Below, piece by piece: positions 45,018 to 53,422 of a stretch of DNA of 64,000 bases (positions are counted from its first letter, which is position 1; each line of letters opens with the position of its first letter). The position numbers and the translations under genes are program-made. The stretch comes from CAZDET01 sp964504335 (GTDB lineage: Bacteria; Bacteroidota; Bacteroidia; Chitinophagales; Saprospiraceae), in contig CAZDET010000006.1 of assembly GCA_964504335.1 (NCBI GenBank), positions 62,001 through 126,000 of the forward strand, given 5' to 3'. The notes beneath the pieces are model-generated. The model had not been told where the DNA came from. It saw only the letters and a list, made by a program, of their open reading frames with translations, and did no database searches.

Positions 45018-45731
45018 TCAAATATTCGAATCCATAAACACCCTCCATACCCCATCCTCATCTTTTTTCCAAACGAATAGATATTTGCCGTTGTAGCTTC
45101 CCGCACATTGCCCAATCTCAAAAATCATATCGTCCGACACTACTTCAATGTGGATGGGTTCAAGGGATAATTGATACTCCTCCCTACTCATATACTGGTA
45201 TTCTTTGATTATATCATCCCTTCCAATAACCAACGGCTTGTGGTTGTAGTAAATCGCCGATTCAGTGTACAATTGCTCTACCAGGTTGGATACATCGTGA
45301 TTGTTGCACAGCTCCATCCACGCTTCCCTCCTTTGATGAATCTCTGTCAGGCTGGTATCGGCAGCTCGTGACGGAGACACAAATTCGAATGCTCGCTGCC
45401 GGCCTTCCGGCGAACGCTTCCAAATGCCCAAGTAATGATATTGCGTCCCATTCAGCTCCTCGAAGGTGCCTATTTCGTAATCGTAGGTGCCTTCTTCGTT
45501 AGCGACAACCGTGAAAATCGGGGAAAGGGTATCCGCAAGTAGTGGCTCTGCTTCAGCAAGGGCCGATCTCCCCTGGAGCACAGCTCCCGAAGCATCAATC
45601 CGGATGGCATCTTCCGTATAATCCGAATCCATCGAGGGTTTCGAATTATTGCTGGCCGTCTGATCGGTGGTCGATTGACAGCTAATTAAACCGACTAAAA
45701 GGAATAGGCTTATCCGTCCAATGATCTTCAT
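45018..45731 (-). CDS. SnoaL-like / DUF4440-type lipoprotein
   Basis: A 237-residue putative lipoprotein with lipobox G-L-I-S-C (C18). Two NTF2-like halves can be traced: an N-terminal one (about 40-120) with A-V-L-Q-G-R-S-A-L-A-E and a C-terminal one (about 130-237) with W-M-E-L-C-N-N-H-D-V-S-N-L-V, V-I-G-R-D-D-I-I-K-E-Y and a closing W-R-V-F-M-D-S-N. Such folds serve as small-molecule binding or enzyme domains; no catalytic residues can be assigned. It lies 15 bases downstream of the MBL lipoprotein gene, and is likely co-transcribed with it. Confidence 0.72.
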   Translation of the reverse strand: MKIIGRISLFLLVGLISCQSTTDQTASNNSKPSMDSDYTEDAIRIDASGAVLQGRSALAEAEPLLADTLSPIFTVVANEEGTYDYEIGTFEELNGTQYHYLGIWKRSPEGRQRAFEFVSPSRAADTSLTEIHQRREAWMELCNNHDVSNLVEQLYTESAIYYNHKPLVIGRDDIIKEYQYMSREEYQLSLEPIHIEVVSDDMIFEIGQCAGSYNGKYLFVWKKDEDGVWRVFMDSNI

Positions 45732-45746
45732 AGATAATGATTGAAT

Positions 45747-46721
45747 CTACAATTCAAAAATAGCTCCTCGACGTGCTATTCTAAATCCTTTTCGAGATAC
45801 GATATTAGTCTCCTCCGTGTCTTCATCCAAAACAGGGTTGGTATGGTTGAAGTGAATAAATATGACTTTTTGTTTGTCCGCCTCACTAAGTTCCGAAAAC
45901 TGATCCATGCTTTCCGTAATCAATGGATGGGGTATCTCGGAAATATCCCGGGTGTTCAGCTCCTCACCGCTGTAAAAAGTTGCATCCAAAAACGCATAAT
46001 CAACCTTTCGGACTTCCTCCACGATGTCTCTCTCCCATTTTGACCATTTGTCAATATCGGGAATGAATAGGGCTCGCTTGCTCGGGCCTTCAATCAGATA
46101 GCCGACCGTTTCTGAGTATTCATCCCGGTGCGGGACGCGCAGAGGTGTGACCTTCAAGCGTTCACTTAAGGAAATTGCCCGATTTTCCTCAATAGGAATC
46201 AATTCGATATTCTCTCGTGCCACGAGCTGACTCCAGGGGCCGTTGGTCTCTAAGAAGGATTTCATCCGGGGCATCGCATACACCGGTACCTTTTTCGCAT
46301 CCATTGCCTCCTTTCCAAGGTACATCAGCCCCGTGTAGTGCCCGATGTGGGCATGTGTCAGGAAGATACCGTCTACTGGTTCACGACCAGGTCCAAGTCC
46401 ATTGCCGAAACTTGTCAGTTGCTTCATCTGACTGGGCAGATCGGGGGTCGCTTCGAACAGATATTTCTTCCGATTCTCTATGTCTAACAACCCCAAAGCC
46501 ACTACCTGCCTACTTGGATCCGGATGATCGAACAGCGTTGAGCAACAATTCCTCCGGCACCCAATGTGCGGAGAGCCACCATCCTGCACCGTTCCTAACA
46601 CGACAATTGATGTACTGGAGACGACCTGCTGAACTGCACCGCCGGAGGATTCCCTTTCGGGTTGCCGGTTGGTACAGGACAGAAAAAACAGGACCACAAG
46701 CAAATAATGCGCCGACTTCAT
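45747..46721 (-). CDS. PqqB-like metallo-beta-lactamase-fold lipoprotein
   Basis: A 324-residue putative lipoprotein (lipobox L-F-F-L-S-C, C16) with the metallo-beta-lactamase fold most like PqqB. It starts the domain with V-L-G-T-V-Q-D-G-G-S-P-H-I-G-C, then a cysteine cluster C55-x3-C59-C60, like PqqB's cysteine pair. The metal motif is H123-A-H125-I-G-H128; the usual aspartate of H-x-H-x-D-H is replaced by glycine at 127. Later ligands are in P-H-R-D-E and I-H-F-N-H-T-N-P. No pqq genes are nearby, so it is unlikely to serve pyrroloquinoline quinone synthesis. The start is 46721; a longer frame overlaps the upstream serine hydrolase. Confidence 0.85.
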   Translation of the reverse strand: MKSAHYLLVVLFFLSCTNRQPERESSGGAVQQVVSSTSIVVLGTVQDGGSPHIGCRRNCCSTLFDHPDPSRQVVALGLLDIENRKKYLFEATPDLPSQMKQLTSFGNGLGPGREPVDGIFLTHAHIGHYTGLMYLGKEAMDAKKVPVYAMPRMKSFLETNGPWSQLVARENIELIPIEENRAISLSERLKVTPLRVPHRDEYSETVGYLIEGPSKRALFIPDIDKWSKWERDIVEEVRKVDYAFLDATFYSGEELNTRDISEIPHPLITESMDQFSELSEADKQKVIFIHFNHTNPVLDEDTEETNIVSRKGFRIARRGAIFEL

Positions 46722-46798
46722 TTTATCCTTTTTTCTCGATGTATTTGCCAAACCTGCAAGATGACCAATTTGATCCCGTTTGTTCGACCGGCCAGGTG

Positions 46799-47920
46799 CT
46801 ATTCGCCGCTTTGGGTATTGCCGTACATTTCCCAAAGCCTCTTCCTGATTTCATTTTTTAGCTCACTGGTCTTTTTATCATCCGAATTAATCAATACCAG
46901 AATAGCAACCTCCCGGTCCGCACTAATCATTATTGCTGATGAGTAGGTACCCAGGCTTCCTCCGTGATAACTGAATTGCTGTTCCGTATCTCCTATTTTC
47001 CCATTGTACCATCCCAAGGCATAGTCCTCGAGGCCATAGTGCAGCTTCTCGTAGGTTGTTGATCGCAGTATATTGTCCATTCCCATCAATCCCTGTAGGT
47101 GTTGTGCCATTAGCCTGGAAAGCTCCAGGATACTAACCGAGAGGTTACCTGCCGGTGCAAAAAAGGATCCTAGCTCCTCTTCTTCATCCGGAGTTACAGG
47201 TTTGTACTTCCCGGATTTCTTTTTATGTCCATGGGTTCCAGCGGTGGATTCCTGGCTGGGAAACCCAATGAATGCTTCTACCCCGAATTGGTCGGTAAAT
47301 GCATCCACGAGCTGTTCCCAAGATTTACCGGAACACCTTTCCAGAAGTAGTCCCGCAATAATGAACCCACCATTCGAATAGCTGTGACTTTCACCTCCCA
47401 TTTCCACTGGTTCGAGATTTAAAGCATATTTGGAAAACGCTATTTTTGGATTCGACGATGATGCGAGGGACTTTGGCATATTTCTCCATTCCTTACTAGT
47501 ATTCTCCTCAAAGGGCCGGATCATTCCTCTATTCGACAGAAGCGCCTCAAGAGTAACATTGGCGTATTCCTTTCGGATTTCCCCTGCTAGCGATGGAATA
47601 ACGTCTACAATTCTTGAATGCCACTCGATCTTACCACTCTCTACTAAGGTAGCGGCAATGGCAGCAGTAATAGCCTTGGTATTGGAGGATATCTGAAATT
47701 TGGAATATAGATCTATTTCATCCGGTATTCCAATTCGTTTCACGCCCGCTACCCCGTAATAAATCGTATCGGGCTTAACCACACTAATCGCCATACCTGG
47801 CACCTCGTATTTTGCGAGATAGGATTCCGCCAGAGCATCTAAGGCGTTGTCTTGACCTTTCCCCCCGTAAACTATCCCCCAAACACAAACCAACAGGCAG
47901 GCATATCTGTACATTTCCAC
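46799..47920 (-). CDS. Beta-lactamase-family serine hydrolase
   Basis: A 373-residue exported serine hydrolase of the class C beta-lactamase superfamily with a signal peptide of about 20 residues. Motifs: S79-N-T-K82, Y181-S-N183, and Y-H-G-G-S-L-G as the third motif. It differs from the hydrolase at 43.8-45.0 kb (no lipobox, different motif 2), so the two are separate family members. A lysine-rich loop H-G-H-K-K-K-S-G-K-Y (about 230-240) interrupts the fold between motifs 2 and 3. Substrate is unknown; the family includes esterases and D-aminopeptidases. Confidence 0.92.
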   Translation of the reverse strand: MEMYRYACLLVCVWGIVYGGKGQDNALDALAESYLAKYEVPGMAISVVKPDTIYYGVAGVKRIGIPDEIDLYSKFQISSNTKAITAAIAATLVESGKIEWHSRIVDVIPSLAGEIRKEYANVTLEALLSNRGMIRPFEENTSKEWRNMPKSLASSSNPKIAFSKYALNLEPVEMGGESHSYSNGGFIIAGLLLERCSGKSWEQLVDAFTDQFGVEAFIGFPSQESTAGTHGHKKKSGKYKPVTPDEEEELGSFFAPAGNLSVSILELSRLMAQHLQGLMGMDNILRSTTYEKLHYGLEDYALGWYNGKIGDTEQQFSYHGGSLGTYSSAIMISADREVAILVLINSDDKKTSELKNEIRKRLWEMYGNTQSGE

Positions 47921-47992
47921 TGATTGTAAATTTTAGGGTTTGTTTGAGGGGATTATAATTGACAGCGATTCAATGCAGCCTGCTTTGAGATC

Positions 47993-48487
47993 TCAAGCAC
48001 CTTCAATTGTGGATCGCCTCCTGACAAACAGCGCCACAATAGCGGATGTCAGCACTCCCATGATCAATGCACCAATTACCCCCTGAATCATATAGCTCTG
48101 TAAATTAAACTGCGCCTCCGCCTGTTCCTGAGAAAGAAGGCCTTCATTCACGGCATACCGAATAGCGTTCGGGAAATATTCCGGCGTTATGACGGTCGAC
48201 ACTATGTACTGTGCCAAAGGGCTCAACACTGCAATGATCACCGTCATGATCAATCCCGTGACGAAGCCTTGCTGGTAGGTCATGGTGCCCTCGTAAAAAT
48301 TGTTTCGCTTGTCCCTGAGCGCTAGCACATACATGATGATGGCAGGAATGGCGAATAGGTTGGTATAAATGGGGTGTTGAGCAATGTGCTCATCGTGCAG
48401 TCCCACCAATTTTTCCAGCGTCATCCAAATCAGGGTAGTAATCACGAAGATGATGGCCCACTTGAACTCAATTTTTAGATTCTTCAC
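47993..48487 (-). CDS. DUF4199 membrane protein
   Basis: A 164-residue inner-membrane protein of the Bacteroidota-typical DUF4199 family. Four hydrophobic helices are visible (about 10-25, 43-58, 75-97, 135-156); between helices 2 and 3 it has the family's R-D-K-R-N-N-F-Y-x-G-x-M-T-Y-x-Q-G-F segment, and between 3 and 4 the P-E-Y-F and A-E-A-Q region. No function is known for the family. It is flanked by 72 bases before the serine hydrolase gene and 81 bases after the small membrane protein gene. Confidence 0.85.
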   Translation of the reverse strand: MKNLKIEFKWAIIFVITTLIWMTLEKLVGLHDEHIAQHPIYTNLFAIPAIIMYVLALRDKRNNFYEGTMTYQQGFVTGLIMTVIIAVLSPLAQYIVSTVITPEYFPNAIRYAVNEGLLSQEQAEAQFNLQSYMIQGVIGALIMGVLTSAIVALFVRRRSTIEGA

Positions 48488-48568
48488 CGTTCAATATTTT
48501 TTATTTCACAGAGAACTGGTTTAAAACACCACTCTAAAGATAAGGTAATTTACAAATTAAAACCGACA

Positions 48569-48766
48569 TCAAGCGCGCAAAAAATAGAATCCAAGAAATA
48601 CAAACACAAGCAATAGCACCAACTCCACAATTATCCGTGGATGAAACAAATGTATATTCAACTTACTTAAATTCACCAAGGAGTAAACCAGAAAGCCAAA
48701 GGTAATTACCGCACAACAAATAAATAAGTATCCCCAAAACGACCTTAAACCCTGATTTTGTGGCAT
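48569..48766 (-). CDS. Small two-helix membrane protein
   Basis: A 65-residue hydrophobic protein with two predicted membrane helices (about 11-31 and 46-63) separated by a short polar loop (K-L-N-I-H-L-F-H-P-R). No family is recognised. The gene's start lies 1 base from an AT-rich tandem repeat and assembly gap, so its upstream control region is unresolved. Composition is consistent with a real small membrane protein, but it is the least certain of the genes in this stretch. Confidence 0.5.
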   Translation of the reverse strand: MPQNQGLRSFWGYLFICCAVITFGFLVYSLVNLSKLNIHLFHPRIIVELVLLLVFVFLGFYFLRA

Positions 48767-48914
48767 CCTAAAACACTAAAATCTAAAATACTAANNNNNN
48801 NNNNNNNNNNNNNNNNNNNNNNNNNNNNNNNNNNNNNNNNNNNNNNNNNNNNNNNNNNNNNNNNNNNNNNNNNNNNNNNNNNNNNNNNNNNNNNACTAAA
48901 ATCTAAAATACTAA
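48767..48914. repeat. Intergenic tandem repeat (word CTAAAATA) interrupted by a 100-N gap
   Basis: Left of the gap the sequence is made of 7-8 base units (CTAAAACA, CTAAAAT, CTAAAATA, CTAA) and the last 20 bases (ACTAAAATCTAAAATACTAA) are repeated exactly right of the gap (48895-48914). The gap, 48795-48894, is exactly 100 N, so the true array length is unknown. The array runs into the truncated end of the VOC remnant. Confidence 0.85.
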
Positions 48915-48997
48915 GTTACTCCCGCCTCCACGGCTCTTTCAAAATCAGCTTCATCGGCAACATCCTCAACGTACATAATTGTGTAGGCAAAGCGCAT
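48911..48997 (-). pseudogene. VOC/glyoxalase-family gene remnant
   Basis: A 28-codon frame starting M-R-F-A-Y-T-I-M-Y-V-E-D-V, which is the typical first strand of a VOC (glyoxalase/bleomycin resistance-like) protein, is joined directly to D-E-A-D-F-E-R-A-V-E-A-G, a segment that in the family belongs about 70 residues further on. The frame then ends at a TAG formed where the CTAAAATA array begins. A normal family member has about 120-130 residues, so the middle and the C-terminal part are missing. This looks like a gene broken by deletion and repeat expansion, or by misassembly at the gap. Confidence 0.55.
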
Positions 48998-49020
48998 AGC
49001 TGGTATTTGGTTAGATAATC

Positions 49021-49058
49021 TCCGGAAGCGAGCAGCTAGATGGCCCCCCGCTTCCGGA
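49021..49058 (-). terminator. Hairpin between the DUF4440-like gene and the VOC remnant
   Basis: A perfect 10-bp stem (TCCGGAAGCG with CGCTTCCGGA) and an 18-base loop, 7 bases after the stop of the lipoprotein gene. There is no T run on the - strand, so it may be a weak terminator or an mRNA-end stabilising structure. Confidence 0.5.
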
Positions 49059-49065
49059 AGGATAT

Positions 49066-49620
49066 TCAAATCATCAGGCTGTCCGCTGGAATAGCATCTT
49101 CGTAATTCCAAAAAGCCGACATATTGACAATCTTCCAGGTGCCATCCACCCGCTCCATGAGTCTCACTTCCTGGCTTTTTCGGTACTTATCTCCTGCTCG
49201 ATTACTGTTGTATTGCTCCCACATTAAATGGGCGACATCGGGGCCAAAGAATTTGACTTGCATCCCCTTTCGCTTCACATCCGGATGGGAACTTCCCTCC
49301 TCTTCTTCCGGGTTGTCGGCGATGTACTTACCGACCGTGGCGTCTACCGCAGCCCATCCCACGCTGGCCTCGTAGGTCCCATCGGAATTACTCCAGGCCA
49401 TGAAAGCGTATTCTTCATTTATCCATTGCTCCTTCCAGCAATTGTAGTCTCTGGCAAAGAAGCAAGCCGTCTCCTCCTCGATCACCTTCATAATGGCGGC
49501 TGTTTCAGTTGCCTCATCGAAGGCTGCTTCTACTACCTGGTCTTCGGTGGCGGCTGGTTCTTCGCAGGCAAAACTACCCAGTCCGAGAATCAGCAGCATG
49601 ATGAATGTTGGGTTTTTCAT
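49066..49620 (-). CDS. DUF4440/SnoaL-like lipoprotein
   Basis: A 184-residue putative lipoprotein (lipobox G-S-F-A-C, C19) with one NTF2-like domain. Helix 1 carries A-I-M-K-V-I-E-E-E-T-A-C-F-F-A-R-D-Y, and the C-terminal strands read V-A-H-L-M-W-E-Q-Y and K-S-Q-E-V-R-L-M-E-R-V-D-G-T-W-K-I, the hallmark closing segment of DUF4440-like proteins. A second SnoaL-like lipoprotein lies 4 kb away, but the two are not close copies. It follows the multidomain hydrolase gene by 40 bases on the same strand. Function unknown. Confidence 0.78.
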   Translation of the reverse strand: MKNPTFIMLLILGLGSFACEEPAATEDQVVEAAFDEATETAAIMKVIEEETACFFARDYNCWKEQWINEEYAFMAWSNSDGTYEASVGWAAVDATVGKYIADNPEEEEGSSHPDVKRKGMQVKFFGPDVAHLMWEQYNSNRAGDKYRKSQEVRLMERVDGTWKIVNMSAFWNYEDAIPADSLMI

Positions 49621-49660
49621 TTTGTTATGGATTTGAATTAGTGAATAAAACTAGCTTCTT

Positions 49661-51139
49661 CTATTCATTCTGCTCGTACAGATAGGTGGCCGCTGCATCC
49701 CCCATCAACCGATGGTCGTGCCCTACGTTGGGTACGATGACTCGTTCCCAATTGAAATCAAAACCGTATTGATCGGCCGCCTTTTGGGCTTTTTCGAAAA
49801 AGGCCATCCCCCTGGCTAATCGATGGAGCCCCTGCTTATCGGCGCTTTTGGAACGAAGGAACGTCCCTCCGGATTCGTTTTCATTATCCAATTCGCCCAA
49901 CAGTAAAACGAACCGCCTGCTGAACGCGGTGTCCAGGGATTCCGGTGCAACGGGGGCGTTTTGCAGTCCAAAAGGAAAATCGAATTCGATACTTGGCATG
50001 GTGTAAAAGCTCGCATTGGCGGCAATGATTGTGTTGGCTTTAGAATGCGGGGCAAACATTGCCAATCGGTGCAAAATATGACCGCCGGCCGAATGGCCAA
50101 AGGCATCGTAGGTCGTCTGATTGTAGCCTAGTGCTTCGACAACTAGATCGAATATTCGATCAAAGTCATTGAAAATCCACTCTTCGGATCGCAGGTTGAT
50201 CTCGGCCTGAAACCTATCCTCGTCGAGCTTTACCCAATTGGTATTGTCTACATATTCTATCGCATATTCCAAATTGGAGCGTTTGAGAAGCCCTCCGAGA
50301 TGATACTCTTCAAAAGCGTATTCCCTTTCCGGATACATGGGGGATAAAATGAGCAGGTTGTGTTTTTCCGATTCGGCGATCCAGGCATCCCGATAGCTAT
50401 CCGCATTCCTCCCGGCCCCGGGCACCACGATTAGTATTCGGGAATCAGCCGTGAAGCGTTTTGGCTTGTGGTAGAACACCGAAATTTTCTTATCCTGCTT
50501 TCCAACGCCCCCCTCTACCTGAAAATAGCCCGATCCGGTGTTGATCCTTCCTTCGGTGAGCATTAAGTCACGTTGTGCAACCAACTCCATACCACAATGC
50601 GGGCATGTGCCCGCTTCCGAAAAGGTCAGATCATCACAGGATAAATTACAGGGTTTGCAAACGTAAGCATCATGTCGGCTCTTCTTCATTGGAAACCCTC
50701 TTTCAGTAGCCTTTCCGTCTCTTGTTCCCGAAATTGACGCAACTAGAGAATCACTGCCCACTTTTCTGTATGCAATAACCTGCGGAAAGTCATGCGCCGC
50801 ATTTTCATACACCATTTCTGAATCGGAGATTTTCGTCATCGAAAAGGAAGTTGGCTTTCCGGCGTTCTGATTGGTTACGGTGGGGATGTAGAACAAACTG
50901 TCTCCCCGCTCCACTATTCTCACGGTTTCCAAGACAATCGTGTCATTGCCATTCAGTCGGTAGCTGGTTCCCGCGAGTTCGTGCTCACTTTTCTTCGTCC
51001 AGGTTTCGTACACAATACCTTTCGAAGAATTCTGCTCCCAGGTCCCCAAAATCCATTCCGCCTGATCGATGGGCGACTGTGGTATACAGGATACGATGGA
51101 GAAGGCAGCCCCAATCAGGAGGATAAATACATTTTTCAT
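49661..51139 (-). CDS. Lipoprotein fusion: DUF6265 domain, zinc-ribbon-like segment and alpha/beta hydrolase
   Basis: A 492-residue exported lipoprotein (lipobox S-I-V-S-C, C18) made of three parts. Residues 24-155 resemble DUF6265 (W-I-L-G-T-W-E-Q, then Y-E-T-W and A-H-D-F-P-Q-V-I-A-Y). Residues 158-187 are a cysteine-rich knuckle, C161-x2-C164-x3-C168 with C179-x2-C182-G-M, resembling the heavy-metal-binding domain found on copper exporters. Residues about 225-490 are an alpha/beta hydrolase with nucleophile elbow G-H-S350-A-G-G and a final D-H-R. This domain order is not one I know. Its start overlaps the stop of the upstream alpha/beta hydrolase in an ATGA, so the two are co-translated. 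Confidence 0.85.
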   Translation of the reverse strand: MKNVFILLIGAAFSIVSCIPQSPIDQAEWILGTWEQNSSKGIVYETWTKKSEHELAGTSYRLNGNDTIVLETVRIVERGDSLFYIPTVTNQNAGKPTSFSMTKISDSEMVYENAAHDFPQVIAYRKVGSDSLVASISGTRDGKATERGFPMKKSRHDAYVCKPCNLSCDDLTFSEAGTCPHCGMELVAQRDLMLTEGRINTGSGYFQVEGGVGKQDKKISVFYHKPKRFTADSRILIVVPGAGRNADSYRDAWIAESEKHNLLILSPMYPEREYAFEEYHLGGLLKRSNLEYAIEYVDNTNWVKLDEDRFQAEINLRSEEWIFNDFDRIFDLVVEALGYNQTTYDAFGHSAGGHILHRLAMFAPHSKANTIIAANASFYTMPSIEFDFPFGLQNAPVAPESLDTAFSRRFVLLLGELDNENESGGTFLRSKSADKQGLHRLARGMAFFEKAQKAADQYGFDFNWERVIVPNVGHDHRLMGDAAATYLYEQNE

Positions 51140-51954
51140 ATCAAAAATACCTTTTTAATAGCGGCAATCAACCGTTCCGGCGCCTCTTCGATTACCAGGT
51201 GGCCGCATTGCGGTATAATCTCAAGTTGGCTATGAGGCAACAGCTTGTGCAGTTGTTTCCCTTTTTCAATGGATATCCATTCATCTTTTTCTCCCCATAA
51301 AATGAGGGTTGGCACTTGTATGGAAGAATACAAATCTTGGATCTCGTCCGTAAACCTGGAATCTGATTGAGCGATCTGTCGATAGAAAGCCGACTTACCT
51401 TCGTGCGTCGTCCACGGCCTCAGGATTCCCTCCAGGGTGTCGGGAGGTATTTCCCGGTAAGCGGCCGACTTCACGTACGTTTCCACGATTGCCTTGTGAA
51501 TATAATCCGGCATGCCTGCAAATGCAGCCTCGTATTTGTGAACATGCCTGAAAAAGGGCGACCCCCAGTGCGAAAGAGCCACCGGATCGATAAGCACTAA
51601 TTTCTTGAAGTCTTTTTTATTGAGAAGGTGGGTTCTTAGAATCGTTGCCCCGCCAAAATCGTGCCCTACCGCAATCGGAAATTCAATCCCCCAGTGATCG
51701 ATCAGCGAGGCCAATACCTCGTTTTGTATACCGAGGGAGACGTCGCCCTCCGATTTATCAGATGCTCCGTAGCCGAGTAAATCATAGTAAAATACCTCAA
51801 ACGCATCGGATAGTCCATCGATGAGGTGGCGCATATTGAAAGACGACCAGGGCGTTCCATGAACCACAATTAACGGCGGGCCGCTGCCACGTACGTCCCA
51901 CTTCACGGCTCTTCCCCGGAAATCAAAGTGTTTTGTAAGCTTCCAATTCGGCAT
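51136..51954 (-). CDS. Alpha/beta-fold hydrolase with aspartate nucleophile
   Basis: A 272-residue cytoplasmic alpha/beta hydrolase. The oxyanion motif is V-H-G-T-P-W-S-S-F and the nucleophile elbow is V-G-H-D99-F-G-G, so the nucleophile is aspartate, as in haloalkane dehalogenases and epoxide hydrolases, not serine. The cap domain lies about 130-205, the acid in W-G-E-K-D-E and the base in C-G-H-L-V. Dehalogenase versus epoxide hydrolase cannot be settled without a search of cap-domain residues. It is directly coupled to the downstream fusion lipoprotein gene (4-base overlap). Confidence 0.88.
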   Translation of the reverse strand: MPNWKLTKHFDFRGRAVKWDVRGSGPPLIVVHGTPWSSFNMRHLIDGLSDAFEVFYYDLLGYGASDKSEGDVSLGIQNEVLASLIDHWGIEFPIAVGHDFGGATILRTHLLNKKDFKKLVLIDPVALSHWGSPFFRHVHKYEAAFAGMPDYIHKAIVETYVKSAAYREIPPDTLEGILRPWTTHEGKSAFYRQIAQSDSRFTDEIQDLYSSIQVPTLILWGEKDEWISIEKGKQLHKLLPHSQLEIIPQCGHLVIEEAPERLIAAIKKVFLI

Positions 51955-52060
51955 ATTCAGTGACTATCTTAAATCAATTGCTCAAAGCGTATTTAGACTT
52001 TGGGAAAGGCTGAGGTGGAGTCATCTCCCCCGACCTGGACCTGCATTGTTGACAAAGTGC

Positions 52061-53422
52061 TCAATCGTTAGGATAAAGGGCTCTCGGAATCGTCATCAAC
52101 TCCGTCTGCCGACCGTCGATGTAGTAGGTATGCTCTCCGTCAAAAAAGGCATCCTCTTCCAGCATGATTCGAATTTCCTTGTTCCACTCTTCGATAAAAA
52201 CCTGGGCATTCAGTTCGATGGAATAGGCGGTATTTTCGTAAAGTGGATAATCCCCCTTACCGGGTACGCCGCCTTGCTGATCCCACAGGCCAATCGTCGG
52301 GCCGGCACCGTGTCCATGGTAGCCAATCGGATGAGTATAGATAACCCCCTTGAGGCCTTCCACTTTGCACTGGTCGAGTGTTGCTTTCAGGATTTCATTC
52401 CCCGTAGCTCCCAATTTAAAATTGGAGGTTAAAATATCCTGGACCCGATTTCCCTTTTTGAATGCCTTTTTCAAATAATCGGGTGGGGTTTTCTCATCGG
52501 GTTTCAGGATATAGGCGTGTTGCTGCGTGTCTGTATTGAGGCGCAGATACGTGATTCCAAAATCGACGTGAATGAGGTCGCCCGGCATGATTACCTGTAG
52601 ATCCGGTCGTTCGGAGAAGGTACGCAAATGATCGAAGCTTTCGGGGTCGGCCCGCTGCACATCCACCGTAGGATGAAACCAGGCGGTAAATCCAAGTTCG
52701 CGAATCCGATCTCGGTACCACCACACCACGTCATCGGTAGTAGTAATACCGGGTTGGATCACTTTCTCGGAGAATCCTTCCGCAATGATCTGATGCGCCA
52801 TGCGCACGATGTTCTGGTACACCACCATTTCCGACTCCGTCCGCGTTTCCAGCCATCCGATAGCGATGTCTTCGGCATTCACTACTCTCGATTGGTACTC
52901 CTCCGGTAACACGTCCATTAGCTGCTCGTAATGTGTGGCCGAAAGCCCGTCTGCCAGGCCAAAGGTTTCCGATTTGTTAACCCCAATTTTCTGTGGATTT
53001 TTGCTAACGATCATGTCGGCTAGCGCTTGCCACTGATTCGGTTGTTCCTCCTTGTTCCATTGCGTCTTGAAGACATCTCCCGTGTTGTAGCGCGACAGCC
53101 CGAAGGTCTCCAAGGGTTGTCCGTCTCCGGGGTCATAGGCGATCAGGATGGTCGTTCTGCGGGCCGCCTGCCAGGTAGCCGGCAAGAGGGTTTTGATTAC
53201 TGGGTCTTCGTTGTATTCCCGTGCAATGACGAGCCACATGTCGATCCCCGATCGCCTCATTATTTTCGGCAGTACCGTTTCCACGCGTTCCTCGAGCCAG
53301 GCGTCAATTACGGCGGCGCGCTCGCGCATATTAAGTGTCTTGGGGAAATAGGAGTTTTGGGCTATGCCCTGCAGGCAGAGTAGGCCTAAAAACAAAAAGA
53401 GAAAGCTGGTTTTACGATTCAT
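52061..53422 (-). CDS. M24 family metallopeptidase (Xaa-Pro aminopeptidase-like), exported
   Basis: A 453-residue M24 pita-bread-fold metallopeptidase with a signal peptide (L-F-L-F-L-G-L-L-C-L-Q-G-I-A-Q). The creatinase-like N-terminal domain (about 30-180) is followed by the catalytic domain. Expected dimetal ligands lie in H-V-D-F-G-I, N-T-D-T-Q-Q-H, the G-Y-H-G-H-G motif, and the two glutamates in Y-S-I-E-L-N and I-M-L-E-E-D. The family removes N-terminal residues preceding proline. The start at 53422 gives a proper signal peptide; the frame to 53533 adds an unlikely tail. It is monocistronic. Confidence 0.93.
   Translation of the reverse strand: MNRKTSFLFLFLGLLCLQGIAQNSYFPKTLNMRERAAVIDAWLEERVETVLPKIMRRSGIDMWLVIAREYNEDPVIKTLLPATWQAARRTTILIAYDPGDGQPLETFGLSRYNTGDVFKTQWNKEEQPNQWQALADMIVSKNPQKIGVNKSETFGLADGLSATHYEQLMDVLPEEYQSRVVNAEDIAIGWLETRTESEMVVYQNIVRMAHQIIAEGFSEKVIQPGITTTDDVVWWYRDRIRELGFTAWFHPTVDVQRADPESFDHLRTFSERPDLQVIMPGDLIHVDFGITYLRLNTDTQQHAYILKPDEKTPPDYLKKAFKKGNRVQDILTSNFKLGATGNEILKATLDQCKVEGLKGVIYTHPIGYHGHGAGPTIGLWDQQGGVPGKGDYPLYENTAYSIELNAQVFIEEWNKEIRIMLEEDAFFDGEHTYYIDGRQTELMTIPRALYPND

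Noticed and set aside
43810..47920. The two serine hydrolases as beta-lactamase resistance genes
   Set aside because: S-x-x-K, Y-x-N and H-S-G type motifs are shared by esterases and peptidases, and there is no resistance context.
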